Source: Isoetes taiwanensis (Eukaryota; Streptophyta; Lycopodiopsida; Isoetales; Isoetaceae). From it: a DNA stretch of 64,000 bases. Of the stretch, positions 33,424-43,976 are shown in pieces. The first letter of the stretch is position 1, and every line of letters starts with the position of its first letter. The stretch covers positions 28,627,166 to 28,691,165 of the forward strand of contig JAJEKV010000003.1 of NCBI GenBank assembly GCA_021234155.1. The letters are read 5' to 3'. The position numbers were made by a program, and so were the translations under genes. Under the pieces are notes generated by a model. That model saw only the letters and a list, made by a program, of their open reading frames with translations, did not search any database and had not been told where the DNA came from.

Positions 33424-35309
33424 ATGACGAATGATTACAAGCTGCCGCCATTGGCAAGAGGCCGGAAACCATTTGCTCCAGAAATGAGCAGAAGGAAGAG
33501 GAACTTTGAATTGGTGAAGCTGGAGCGGAGCGCGGATGAAGATTATCTGTGGCAGCATAATCTTAGGCGGATTTTGGTGAGGGCAAAGCGCAGGGCTGAG
33601 GCTATGGCAGAGGACCAGATTGAGCACGGACTTCTTAATCCTGCTATGAGGTCTGCTTGGGTCAATCAACAGGTGGAGATAAGGCGGACGGTAGAGGAAA
33701 CTTTGGAGGAGCAGAAGAGGGAAGCAATTAGAAAAAAAATCGCCACCAGGTTTGGTTTGACAGTTGAAGAGATGAAGGCCGAGATTTCATATTCCAGAGA
33801 GCAAGCTCAGGTAGAGAATGATGATTTTAGCAAGGAACTCGCACAGGCCCAAGGAGATCTTGCATCCCCCCCTCCCAGGAAAGTGTGCAAGCTCCCACTC
33901 AGGAGCTCCCCGAAAACTCCAAGGAAGAAGAGGGCAGCAAAAAAAACAGAGGAGTATCTTGCCCCTAACCATATAGTGTTTGAAACCTCCAGCTACATTG
34001 AAGGTTTGCGTGAGGCAATTCATTCAGCAGGACTCCCCGATCCCAGAGCTCCATCGGAAGAGGAGGGCACTTTAATTGAGATCCCCATGATGCATAGGCT
34101 GGAAGCCAGCTTTTTTAATTCAGTGTTCTCTTATCAATCAGGTCTTCTTTCCGGGAGGTGGACCTGTAACTTTACATTTAAATACCCACTGACACTAAGC
34201 AGCACAGCCATTCGAGTGGGCAAGAAATCATCAGCAGCAGAATTTCGTGTGTATGGCAACTTCGCCCAAGATTTCATGACAGTTCCCGGTCCTGGTGATG
34301 ATGTGGATTGCAGAATCAATGAAGAATGTGTTGGTGCCTATCTACTGTAAGTCAGTCTTATAAGCACTACCCGAGCATCACAAGGCTTTGATTCGCTGAC
34401 TATGTGGTCTCTGCAGGGCCTTGATACATTCCATTCCCCAAAACAGAAGATCACAGCATGTTTTCGTGCATCCTGCGGCCTTTGGGCTTTTTCTGCAGAA
34501 CAGTTTGGAAGGTCAATCCGGTTCATATGATCTGTTTGCTAAATTAATCCCACCGAAACCGTTCATCAGGCAGAATTGGCGGATGCAGAATGTCGGGTTC
34601 TATTACTTCCCAGTCATGAGCAGGTAAAGAATCCGTTTTAAATCCATTCATGGGCAATTGAACCTTAATTCCGGTTTTGCAATTGTTTGCAGCAATCACT
34701 GGAGCTTGTTCATATTGGTTTTGAGATTGATGCATGCCACAGGCTCCAGACTCCGTGTCCAGTGTTGCTCCATTTGGATTCAATGTCGGGCATGCACTCG
34801 AGCTTGCACTGTTTCGCCACATTGTAAGTTAAAATTATGCCCCTTTCAGGTCAATTTTTGGGTTTCTCTCATTCCTTTGGCCCCAGATTTGTTTCCGACG
34901 TTATGAAGAGGTGGAGTTTTGAGTCGTCCAGATTGCACAATGCCTGCTGCGTCTCTCTGAAGGTCCCTCAGCAGGAAAACACCCAGGATTGCGGAATTTA
35001 CACCATCTGTTTCGTGAAGTGGTTCTTGCAGGATATCTGCAACACCAAAGAGCAATCTGTGGGTATTTATATGTGTCCAATTTTATCTAGTCTATTCGAA
35101 CTTCGTGCTAATTTTCCCAGTTGCAGGTTGTCGATGCTTCCAAATGGTTTGGGCGTGCTGAGATCGACCAGACGAGGTCCTCATTTGCAGTGATGTTACA
35201 AAAACTGGGAGACTGTGTGCAGCAAAGAAGAACCACCTTCCACTTGCCTGAGGGAGATTGGAGTGAAAACGGTGGCCCCATGACCCGTTTAAGGGTGCAT
35301 GGGCCTTGA
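33424..35309 (+). CDS. Ulp1/C48-family SUMO-protease-like gene of the MULE
   Basis: Five exons with GT-AG introns and consistent phases: 33424-34346, 34417-34623, 34693-34823, 34887-35058 and 35127-35309. The N-terminal about 170 residues are Lys/Arg/Glu-rich and probably coiled-coil (VEEMKAEISYSREQAQVEND), with a basic PRKKRAAKKTEE patch that may be a nuclear signal. The C-terminal protease domain shows the catalytic His in SNHWSLFIL (34697-34699), the Asp in LLHLDSMSG (34777-34779), the oxyanion Gln in VPQQENTQDCG and the nucleophile Cys at 34990-34992. His and Asp are not in the same frame: about one base is gained or lost between 34,710 and 34,760, a CAG-rich stretch. Expected role by family is removal or processing of SUMO-like modifiers. 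Why MULEs carry it is unknown. Confidence 0.85.
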
Positions 35310-35383
35310 ATTTTTATTATGTATGTGAGAAACTGTGAATATAACAGCAAAAATACCAGCATTCTTTGGGTTTAATCGACTTA

Positions 35384-35681
35384 GGAATGTTTTGGACTTT
35401 GAACTCATTTGAATTTGAATTTGAAAGTAATTTAGCGAATCTGCTTTTGAAATTTTTGAGCGTGAATATTCGAATATGCCGTCCATTCAAAAATAGAGAA
35501 CTATTTGTCCGGCAATGGTCGCATTATTTGTGGGGTAGGTGATTCGAATGTTTTGGACTTTGAACTCATTTGAATTTGAATTTGAAAGTAATTTAGCGAA
35601 TCTGTTTTGAAATTTTTGAGCGTGAATATTGAATATGCCGTCCATTCAAAAATAGAGAACTATTTGTCGGCAATGGTAGGT
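35384..35681. repeat. 162-bp tandem duplication inside the MULE
   Basis: Two copies starting GAATGTTTTGGACTTTGAAC (35384 and 35546) and ending near TTTGTC(C)GGCAATGG. Copies differ by single bases at CTGCTTTT/CTGTTTT, ATTCGAAT/ATTGAAT and GTCCGG/GTCGG. Lies just after the protease stop codon. Confidence 0.85.
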
Positions 35682-35693
35682 GAGTGTGGGTAG

Positions 35694-35772
35694 GTGATTC
35701 CATCCGGTGGGTGATTCTCGGCGGGTGATTCTATCCGGTGGAATCACAAGCTGGTGATTCCATCCAATGGAA
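35694..35772. repeat. Internal cluster of MULE 29-bp-type units
   Basis: Three to four GTGATTCCATCCGGTGG-like units far from either terminus, with another at 35,938-35,962. Their internal position suggests that the interior is composite: an older element end may lie here, after the protease gene. Confidence 0.75.
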
Positions 35773-36479
35773 TGCCCGCCCCCATCATTGCATGCCGTAG
35801 GCATTAATTGCTTGGTCACGTCAAAGGACTGCCACTCGGACGGACGTTTAAGCGGCGTGACGCAAGGGGAATGAAAGCGGCGCCACCTCGTGGGCTACAG
35901 CGGCCGGACAATTTAGGGCGAAATCTAGGCCCATAGGGGTGATTCCACGGACCCGGAATCATGCGCCGCCCGCCCGGACCGGCGCCATCCTCTTCGTATT
36001 GAATCATAATTCCTAGGCATGCGTTCTGTGGCGCCCGATCTTCCCGTCGGCTTGCTTCCCGACCATCGCCGCTAGCTTCCAGCATATCATCATCAGGTCC
36101 GGCAACCTCCGCGGCTCTATAAATCGGTAAGAATCATGTTCGCCTGTAAAACCAAACGATGGATGTTCTTACGATTTGTAGCTGAGTTCCAGGCATGGCG
36201 GACTGCCCCCCACTAGCCGTGTCGGCGGCGTCGTCAGTGGACCTCGGTTTTCTTGGCTCAAGGATTGCAGGCTTGAGAGTGCAGCGGCGGCGTCTCGAGT
36301 CGCGTGCGGTAGAGGTCGCCAATTTTCTGTCGCCATACCGCCGGGGCAGCGGTTGTGAGTGCATAAGGATTCTGTGAAGGTCTCAACGTTTCACACATCC
36401 CGGGCGCGAGGCGCTTGATGGGGAGTGGGCAAAGAATCTGTTTACCTACATTCCATGGCTGAAGTCGGCGTCATACGCA

Positions 36480-36610
36480 AAGTGTGGTACGCAAAGTTTA
36501 CGGTGGTTCAAAGCGGCGAAGGAGTGTGGTCGCAAAGATTACGGTGGTTCAGGCGAGTGAAGGAGTGTGCCTGCAAAGATTACGGTGGTTCTAAGCGGCG
36601 AAGGAGGAGT
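36480..36610. repeat. Three-fold ~46-bp tandem repeat in the MULE
   Basis: The phrase GCAAAG(T/A)TTACGGTGGTTC, followed by (A)AGCGGCGAAGGAGTGTG, is repeated three times with small changes. No gene assigned to 35.8-37.0 kb. A 60-codon plus-strand frame at 36195-36377 is GC-rich but unrecognised. Confidence 0.8.
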
Positions 36611-37064
36611 GCAAGGGCGAGCGGATAGCGATGATTTTGTGTTCCCGGTTACTGCTGCGAGACCCAAGTTCTGGGAAGGTTAAGCGGTCTACCGGAAAAG
36701 TCGACTTGATGGTACGCTATTAGTTTGATGTTCTTTACAAAGCTGTTGGAACTAACTCCTTTGCTTGAACCCAGCAGACAAAACGAGCCCGCCCGATTCT
36801 GATTGCATAGCTGGCGATGATTCATGAAGGAGGGCGTCCCTTTTTTTTCGTTAACACACGATCTATGAATGTGGAGGAAGTCTGAATCCCTCTTGACTTT
36901 TGAGTTCCTGGTAGCTACCTTGCCTAAGGGCTTCTTTTGATAATATAAATCTAAGTTGCTTGATGTTCAATCTGTTCAGTTAGCTTCAAATTGCAACCAC
37001 ATACAACCTCTCCATGCATACAAACATTTTTTTTTTCACGATACATGCATTGCCAAGGTGGGTG

Positions 37065-37980
37065 TATGGTGATTCCATGTGTAAATACTCCATGTATAAA
37101 TACACACCATGTATAAAGACTCCATGTATAAATACACCATGTATAAATACACCATGTATAAATACTCCATGTATAAATACACCATGTACAAATACTCCAT
37201 GTATAAATACTCCAAGTGTAAATACTCCATGTATAAATACTAGATGTTCAAATACACCATGTATAAATACTCCATGTATAAATACTAGATGTACAAATAC
37301 ACCATGTATAAATACTCCATGTATAAATACTAGATGTATAAATACTACATGTATAAATACACCATGTATAAATACTCCATGTATAAATACTCCATGTATA
37401 AATACAAGATGTATAAATACTCCATGTATAAATACTAGATGTACAAATACACCATGTATAAATACTCCATGTATAAATACTAGATGTATAAATACTACAT
37501 GTATAAATACACCATGTATAAATACTCCATGTATAAATACTCCATGTATAAATACCAGATGTATAAATACTCCATGTATAAATACTAGATGTATAAATAC
37601 TACATGTATAAATACTAGATGTATAAATACTACATGTATAAATACAACATGTATGAATACTCCATGTATAAATACCAGATGTATAAATACTCCATGTATA
37701 AATACTAGATGTATAAATACTCCATGTTTAAATACTAGATGTATAAATACTCCATGTATAAATACACCATGTATAAATACTCCATGTATAAATACTAGAT
37801 ATATAAATACTCCATGTATAAATACTCCATGTATAAGTAATCCATGTATGGTGACTTGGCACTAGATGTATAAATACACCATGTATAAATACTCCATGTG
37901 TATGGTGACTTGGCACATGGGATTGGAGTGTATGGTGACTTGGCACATGGGATTGAAGTGTGTATGGAGTATTTATACAT
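37065..37980. repeat. 15-bp minisatellite (ATGTATAAATACTCC), about 52 units
   Basis: Near-perfect 15-bp units ATGTATAAATAC followed by TCC, ACC, TAG or similar, from about 37,080 to 37,855. A decayed tail contains GGTGACTTGGCACATGGGAT three times. There is a higher-order 150-bp (ten-unit) repeat: the AGATGTACAAATACACC phrase at 37,287 recurs at 37,437. Because 15 is a multiple of 3, long Cys-Ile-Asn-Thr-Pro frames arise; these are artefacts. Each unit contains a TATA-box-like TATAAATA. The array lies between the 3' ends of the convergent protease and transposase genes. Confidence 0.95.
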
Positions 37981-38031
37981 CGAGTACTATTTCATGGAGT
38001 AGTCAGGGTTATACATAGAGTATTAATACAT

Positions 38032-40260
38032 CTAGACAAGGTTTTCCATTTCATATTCCTTCCAACTAACTTTCCTTTTCTTTGCTTCCTTCTTCCCTAT
38101 TTCCAAGAGTGGTTTCACCCTAGCAAGACTCGTGCCATAGGCCTCCTCTTCCCTCAAAACTGGCAGAGATGTTATGGTTGTGTCATTGGCCTCCTCCTCA
38201 TTCATCCTTTCGAGTCTTGTGTCAAGCTGTCTCATCATCACTTCGGTGGCTATGAGGAGGGTGGGATCCTTTGAGGCCCGCTCCATAACCCTAGCAACAC
38301 AAGACTCCAAAGATGCCCTAGCATCTTCCACTCTCAAGCCAACTCTTGGGGTTGGTTTAATATCATCTTGTAGACTAGTTATGTCCACCTCGGCCCCTTC
38401 AAGGATATTGGCATGGGTGTTACCAGATCTACATGGGCGCAAGAGCTCCATGCCACCAGATGCATTTCCATGTTGGGACCCTAGAACTTGAAGGAGATCT
38501 TGATCCCTGTACCTATCCATCATTTGGATAACCTTCACTTGGTGTTTGCAAATGTTCCCCTTGGCGCCCCATGGGCAATCACAACTCGCCCAATTCTTAT
38601 TTGCCCCATTGACAAAGTAGGGTTGGCGGTTCAAATCGAGAGTTTGGACATAGGCCTCTCCTCCATCGAGGTCCACGAATGTGACTGCATCATCGGGAAT
38701 TTGCCTAGCCCCGCGAATAGCCGACTCTATAATTTGCTCTTGTGATGTGTTTATCACAAAACCAGCTTCCTTCAACCCCCTGTCAGCAAGCAAATGATAC
38801 AATATGGAGGGTTAGTGCATACATGAAGCAAATTTTAGTCACTTCCAGTAATTACCTAGAGTATGCCATGTGGGTCTCCACATCATGGACAAGCATGTGA
38901 AGTAGCCAATCTATCATACGCCCTTTAAGCTGGGACTTGGAAATCCCGAGGCGCAATTTTAGTGCCTTGTGCGAAGCCTCTATTGCAGCATTGGTTTCTT
39001 GATTGGAATGGGGAAACATTCTTGTGGCCAGGACCCAATCACAAATGTTGCGAGTCCACTCTTGACTCATGTAGGCCGCCAACTTTGGATATTGTGGGTA
39101 CTTTCTCTTTAATGCTTCCAACTTCCTCGAAGCCTCTTCTCTAACAGCCTGTATGTAATCATCCCCATACTCATTGTTACCTGGGGGACACTTTGTTCCA
39201 TACATGATCTCGCCCAACTCCTTGAACATTTGGTTCCTCAAATCTTTATTCTTCACGTTCTTTGTCAACCACTTCAACCAATCTCTCCTCACGTGCCAGA
39301 TGCAAAGGTTGACACGTACGGCAGGGAAAACCTATGGTGGAGGTGGAAAGTTGACACATGGGTTAGTATGGAACCAAATAAGCTAGAATGAAAATGAGGA
39401 AAACTAGCAAACAATGTTACCTTCTTTATCGCCTCTTTGTACTTAAACGTCCACAAGAATCGGTGATAAAACATGAGGGCTTCAAGTGTCGCCGTGATGT
39501 TCAATCCACACTTTCATAGCTTCCAACCATCTAGCTATTGTCTCTTTCTTTTGGGTATTCGTGATTATCCAAGCCAGTGGCAGCCCATTGAAGTGGTCAT
39601 CGAATCCAATGAGAGTGAAGAGGTAATACCTATGTAAATAGAAACACGCTTTAGCAAACCTAATTTCCAAGAAACCTAAAAAAGAGCAACCAAACCTCTT
39701 CTCGTTTGTCTTGTAGGTGGAGTCAAGGCATATAGCTCTATCCTTTCCGAATCTCACCATGGCATCCCTTTGAATGGGAGTCATGACCCCAAGTTGAAAG
39801 ATGTCACCTTGTTCGTAGTGGAAGACACAATCTTGGTGTTGTTGGACCCACATGTTGATGCTTGTTGCTTGGTCTTCATGCAACTTCCATACATTTCGAG
39901 CCACCAATTTATCAATATTGTAGACATCATGCATCTTCAACATGTCGTCCCTACACAACCCCTCCAAACCAACCAGTTCTTTCTTCAAGTTCACCCTCTC
40001 CTGGTGGATGTTCATCACCATTCTAGGTGTTATATAGTGCACTAGCTTCTGTTTGATCCATTCTTTCTTTTCAGGCGAGAGCCACGGTGCTAGCCTATAC
40101 CTCAACCCTTTCTCAATAGGTTGTGCTTTACCATGGCAGATTGCACCTTGCTTGTTCACATGATCCCATTTGTGATAGGTAATTTGAGTGCAATTGGGAA
40201 GAAGATAGAGCTGTTTCAAAGTAAAATGACATTGGCAACCCCTTCTAACACTCTCCCTCT
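38032..40260 (-). CDS. MULE transposase with SWIM zinc finger
   Basis: Minus-strand gene with GT-AG introns and matching phases: exon from about 40,260 to 39,696, then 39,629-39,421, 39,331-38,856 and 38,779-38,032. The N-terminal part has a Cys/His cluster (GCQCHFTL...CTQITYHKWDH...CHGK). The MULE domain follows: first catalytic Asp in ICLDSTYKTNEKR, joined across intron 1 to YYLFTLIGFDDHFNGLPLAW; the family Cys-His block in FPAVRVNLCIWHVRRDW; and a Glu in ETNAAIEASHKALK. Exon 4 carries a SWIM finger CDCPWGAKGNICKH (CxCx8CxH) and a charged tail. Exon 2 needs frame changes between HHGDT and KYKEAIKKV (about 39,430-39,485); a shifted frame there reads FITDS, the likely second Asp. More exons may lie upstream to about 40,500. 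Family role: binds element ends and performs cut-and-paste transposition. Confidence 0.9.
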
Positions 40261-41037
40261 CTCAATCCTCTTCCTTCTTTGGCCTCGAGGGGGCGCCGAT
40301 CCTCAACAACATGAGTGTTCTCGGGAGAATTGTCTTCTTCGGCCCAAAGACACACGGTACCTTTGTTGCACAGGGAATGAATCAGACAAGCTTTAAAATC
40401 CAAATAAATTATCACAAGCTAGGGAAAGGAAATTCACACCTCTTCAAAGTCAAATATGAACCTTTGCCCGGTTTGGATAGCTCTTTATTTCTTTGAGAGC
40501 TTCTTATGTAGAAACCGCATGGTGCTTCCCCTTTTTTGCTCCCAGGCTATGAAATCCCCAACCCGTGAGGTGGGAATGTGGCACACCCAAACCGGTTGAG
40601 TACCTCCTCCTTACGGGTTCGGGACTACGGTGCTCTAACATAACCCGAGGGCCGATCATTTGTGATCAAAATGCCCTTCTGCGGTCTGTTTGCCAAATGC
40701 CCGCATTTTGTCAATAAAAAAATGCTATCGAGCTTGCCCATTTGCAAGGACATGCAAATCAGTTGTTTCGGGCACTAACCTCCTCGATCCTCTCGTCCAA
40801 ATCCATCCCGAAGCTCCCGATGTCAGTCCCTAGAGCAGAGGAATGCAGGTGAATCCCTCGGATGAATAGAGGAGGTGATTCCATCGCATGGTACACAAAA
40901 GGGTGCGGGGGATGCACGTTTTTTAAATTCCGGCGAGTTGGACTCACGACGACACCACGGCCGTCGATCTGGTCCATGAATGCGGTCTTGATGTTGCGAC
41001 GTGTCGAACATGCATTCGTTTGGAGAATTCCACCTGG

Positions 41038-41540
41038 GTGATTCCATCCGGTGGATTCACGGCGACGTGATTCCACCGGACGGAATCTGATGGAAGTGAA
41101 GTGATTCCGTCTGGTGGAATCTGACTTTGGTGATTCCGCCGGACGGTATTCGCATGTTGGGTGATTCCATCGAACGGAATCAGAATATGGTGATTCCGTC
41201 CGGGGGAATTGCAAGGTGGTGATTCCGTGCCGTGGGATCCCTGGCGGGTGATTCCATCCGGCGGTATTACGACGTCGTGATTCCATCGCGTGGAATAATT
41301 CCGTGGTGATTCCGTCCGACGGTATTCCCTGGGCGTGATTCCTTCGGGTGGAATCCTCACGTGGTGATTCCATCCGGCGGTATTGCAACGCCGTGATTCC
41401 ATCGCGTGGAATAATTCCGTGGTGATTCCGTCCGACGGTATTCCGTCGTCGTGATTCCTTCGCGAGGTATAAATACGTTGTGATTCCATCCGGCGGTATT
41501 CTACCGTTGTGATTCCGCGGGACGGTATTGATTTTATTGC
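41038..41540. repeat. Right subterminal array of the MULE 29-bp unit
   Basis: About 17 head-to-tail units, each starting TGATTCC and containing CCGGNGG(A/T)AT, with a regular 29-bp spacing. Alternating unit types (one starting TGATTCCATCGCGTGGAATA, the next TGATTCCGTCCGACGGTATT) recur, indicating expansion by multi-unit steps. The array is about 200 bp longer than the left one. Confidence 0.93.
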
Positions 41541-41665
41541 CGTACTGTCAGGTACGGAAAACGGGGCCTCCGGCACGGATCCCGTTGGGGGGGGGGGTTT
41601 GTGATTCCGCGGTAGGGAATAACCGCGATGGAATCACCAAAACCAGGGTAAGGATATTTTCACCC

Positions 41666-41674
41666 ATATATTAC
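41666..41674. repeat. MULE target-site duplication, right (ATATATTAC)
   Basis: Nine bases immediately after the element's last C, identical to 32171-32179. Confidence 0.95.
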
Positions 41675-42747
41675 ATTGGTATTCTATTTTGTAAATTTGT
41701 AAAAGATTAAACGCAGGACAATTTGTATTTTACTTCAAATATATCAAATCTAACTCCATGCTAAGTCTCTAGGGTGTTCATTACCTAAGTCGCTAAAGAT
41801 TTTAGTTATTACTAAATAGCAATAAAGAACCTAGTTACAAACTTACTTCTTGAATACCACTAAATAACAATTAAAAAAAGTAGTTTCAAACTTACTTCTT
41901 CAATATGCAGACTATTTTGCTGGTTCATGTGCTTATGCGTTTCTTTCCAATAAAATAAATCGCCTTGGACCCTTTTCACGGTTTGCAAAAGCTCTTGACC
42001 TCTACCTCTAGAGCCTGTGGAAGTCATGCACATAGAATCTGCCAAACTTTTAGATACATCTATAGAACCCATCGATGCAGAATCGACAAAGGGGTGGTGT
42101 CATATCCTGGGAATGGCAATGGCGTCTGATGGGCAATATGTGTGATCGTCCTCATGGTTCGTCACTGTTCCTAATCCCTTAGAATATGATCAAGCCTTGG
42201 GTTCAACCTCCTTGCAAGCTGGATAGTACCAGCTGCATCCTGCATCCACCCATCAATCTCTTCCTCCATATCCCCTATCGCTTTGTAGATTTCTGAGTGT
42301 CTGCATTGCAAACATTAAACAAGTCCTACAAAATCTCACCCGTCTACATTTGAATTAAACGTGTCAACATATGCAAAATAAAAAATCAAGAAACTTGACA
42401 CTAATTATTCAAGAAAAAAATATTAACTTTTGACATCAAATTAACGAACCTTGTAGCCAATAACAAGAAGATCGTCCCTTTTCCACGAATTTTATTGTAT
42501 AACTATAGTTGGTTTCCCACGTCAAACTTAATAAATACAAATTGCTAGTCAATAATAAATAAAAATTGCTACCAGAGAACTTACTAACTTAAAGTTCTTT
42601 CACCCAAAATATATCCTTTCAAGACTGCCACTATATGGGACCCATACAATGGGCTAGTACAATCATTACTACTAGGATTAAAAAACCCCTTGCCTCGAAA
42701 GGTTTTCAAGTGAAAAACACCTATTAACGTTGGAGCTGTTAGGAACT
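41675..42747. other. Right flank of the MULE, no firm gene
   Basis: A 70-codon minus-strand frame (41860-42072), together with a short acidic frame near 42,180-42,300 (EIYKAIGDMEEEIDGWMQDA), is protein-like but broken and unrecognised. It could be the remains of a transposon gene that the MULE entered or landed beside. Confidence 0.35.
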
Positions 42748-43690
42748 TCAAAAAATTTGCGCTCTATTCCGAAGATAGACAGCAGTTGCCATAGATTCTG
42801 CCCAAAAAGAGCTTTCACCCGCATGAATCAACATGCAACGGGCAGCATTCAAGGTAGTACGATTCTTGCGTTCAGACACTCCATTTTGTTGAGGTGTATA
42901 AGGAATAGTAAATTCATGATGAACACCTTCTTCAGCACAAAATTGGGTGAAAGCATGTGATTTATATTCACCACCATTGTCACTTTGCAATCTCTTCAAT
43001 AACCTATCTATTTGTGTTTGAACCATCCTCTTGAACTCCTTAAACTTAATTAATACCTCATACTTGTTTTTGAGAATATAAACATGTGTATATCGAGAAA
43101 AGTCGTCTATGAATCGTAAGAAGTAGCGGCCACCTCCATGTGAATGTGACAATGGACCACAAATGTCGGAATGCACCAAGTCAAGAATATTGGTTGTCGA
43201 ACTCTCAGATTTAAAAACAGCCACCTATGTAATTTTCCAAGAGCATATGTATCATAACTGCCCATGGACTTTGAATGCAAATGAAATCCTTTCACCGCTT
43301 ATTACGTTCTAGGGCCACAAGATAAGGAAACTGACATGACCAAACCTGCAGTGCCATAGCAACGATAAACTACTTCCTTTATCCGTCGCCATATTCACAA
43401 AATCAGCAGTGAGATTAATTTGATAGAGATGTCCCTTGCAGTGAGCTATAGCTAGTATGCAACCATCAACATTAAAGTGATAGACATTTCTCTCAAACTG
43501 CACCACAACACCTAAATCAGCAAGTCTAGAATAAAAAAGCAGTGATCTGCGCAATCCAGGAATATGGAGAACACCCCCCTAGAATTTTAATACCAGATGA
43601 GTAAATCTCACATTCCTTCGAACCTATGACAAGTATCATCACCCAGATACACCAATTTTTGAAAGTGGATAGGAAAATAATTCATCAAAT
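42748..43690 (-). pseudogene. Ty1/Copia retrotransposon pol fragment (GAG-pre-integrase and integrase)
   Basis: Reading on the minus strand: VYLGDDT and a broken linker, then HIPGLRRSLLFYSRLADLGV, a GAG-pre-integrase block with LWHCRFGH, and the integrase core with DICGPLSHSHGGGRYFLRFI, the second Asp in LQSDNGGEY and PQQNGVSERKNRT, followed by ESSFWAESMATAVYLRNR. This order is diagnostic of Copia. At least two frame breaks occur (about 43,230 and 43,310). Protease, reverse transcriptase and LTRs are absent. The fragment ends abruptly at about 43,711 against a CACTA-like terminus. Confidence 0.9.
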
Positions 43691-43713
43691 GCTCTTTGGC
43701 ACAGATCATGTGT

Positions 43714-43960
43714 CACTACAGAATGGGGGTTTGTAACATATTGATTTGTGACGCATATTGATTTGCCACGCTGTTCTATTTTTGTCACATTAGACAAAAA
43801 GCATTGAAATTTATAACGGGTGACAAACAATAAATTTTGCAATGCGTTACAAATGAAATTTATAATATATGACAAACACTAGTATTTCCGACCTTGTAGC
43901 GTGTGATAAATATTAAAGGTTTTGTGATGTGTTACAAATATTTTAGTAAATATCGCCATT
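43714..43960. mobile_element. CACTA (En/Spm)-like 5' terminus
   Basis: Starts CACTACAGAATGGGGGTTTG, as plant CACTA elements do. It is followed by clustered, partly inverted short repeats (TTTGTAACATATTG, TTTGTGACGCATATTG, ATGCGTTACAAAT, GTGTGATAAAT, GTGTTACAAAT), as expected of subterminal binding sites. It abuts the truncated Copia fragment. No opposite end (TGTAGTG in this context) was found in the window, so the element is incomplete or extends beyond recognition. Confidence 0.45.
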
Positions 43961-43976
43961 GGGAATTGTCCACTTG

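Larger units (their letters stand above)
32180..41665. mobile_element. Mutator-like element (MULE) with Ulp1 protease and transposase genes, 9,486 bp
   Basis: Terminal inverted repeats start GGGTGAAAATATCCTTACCC on the left and end with its reverse complement on the right. The inverted identity runs more than 150 bp inward, including a G/C homopolymer of about 10 and a CCGTACTGTCAGG block, and then becomes arrays of a 29-bp unit. A perfect 9-bp target duplication flanks it, diagnostic of the Mutator superfamily. Inside are a plus-strand Ulp1-like cysteine protease gene, a 15-bp minisatellite and a minus-strand MULE transposase gene. MULEs carrying Ulp1-like genes are known in plants (Kaonashi-type elements). 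The exact target duplication and long matching ends indicate a relatively recent insertion. Confidence 0.95.

Noticed and set aside
37014-37865. 283-codon Cys-Ile-Asn-Thr-Pro repeat protein
   Set aside because: Artefact of a 15-bp minisatellite whose period is a multiple of three; no unique flanking coding sequence.
37065-37980. CRISPR-like array
   Set aside because: Units are directly adjacent with no unique spacers, and the context is a eukaryotic transposon.
40759-41576. Two ~210-codon minus-strand frames in the right MULE terminus
   Set aside because: They translate the 29-bp subterminal units; the same residues appear in the left terminus. No independent coding evidence.
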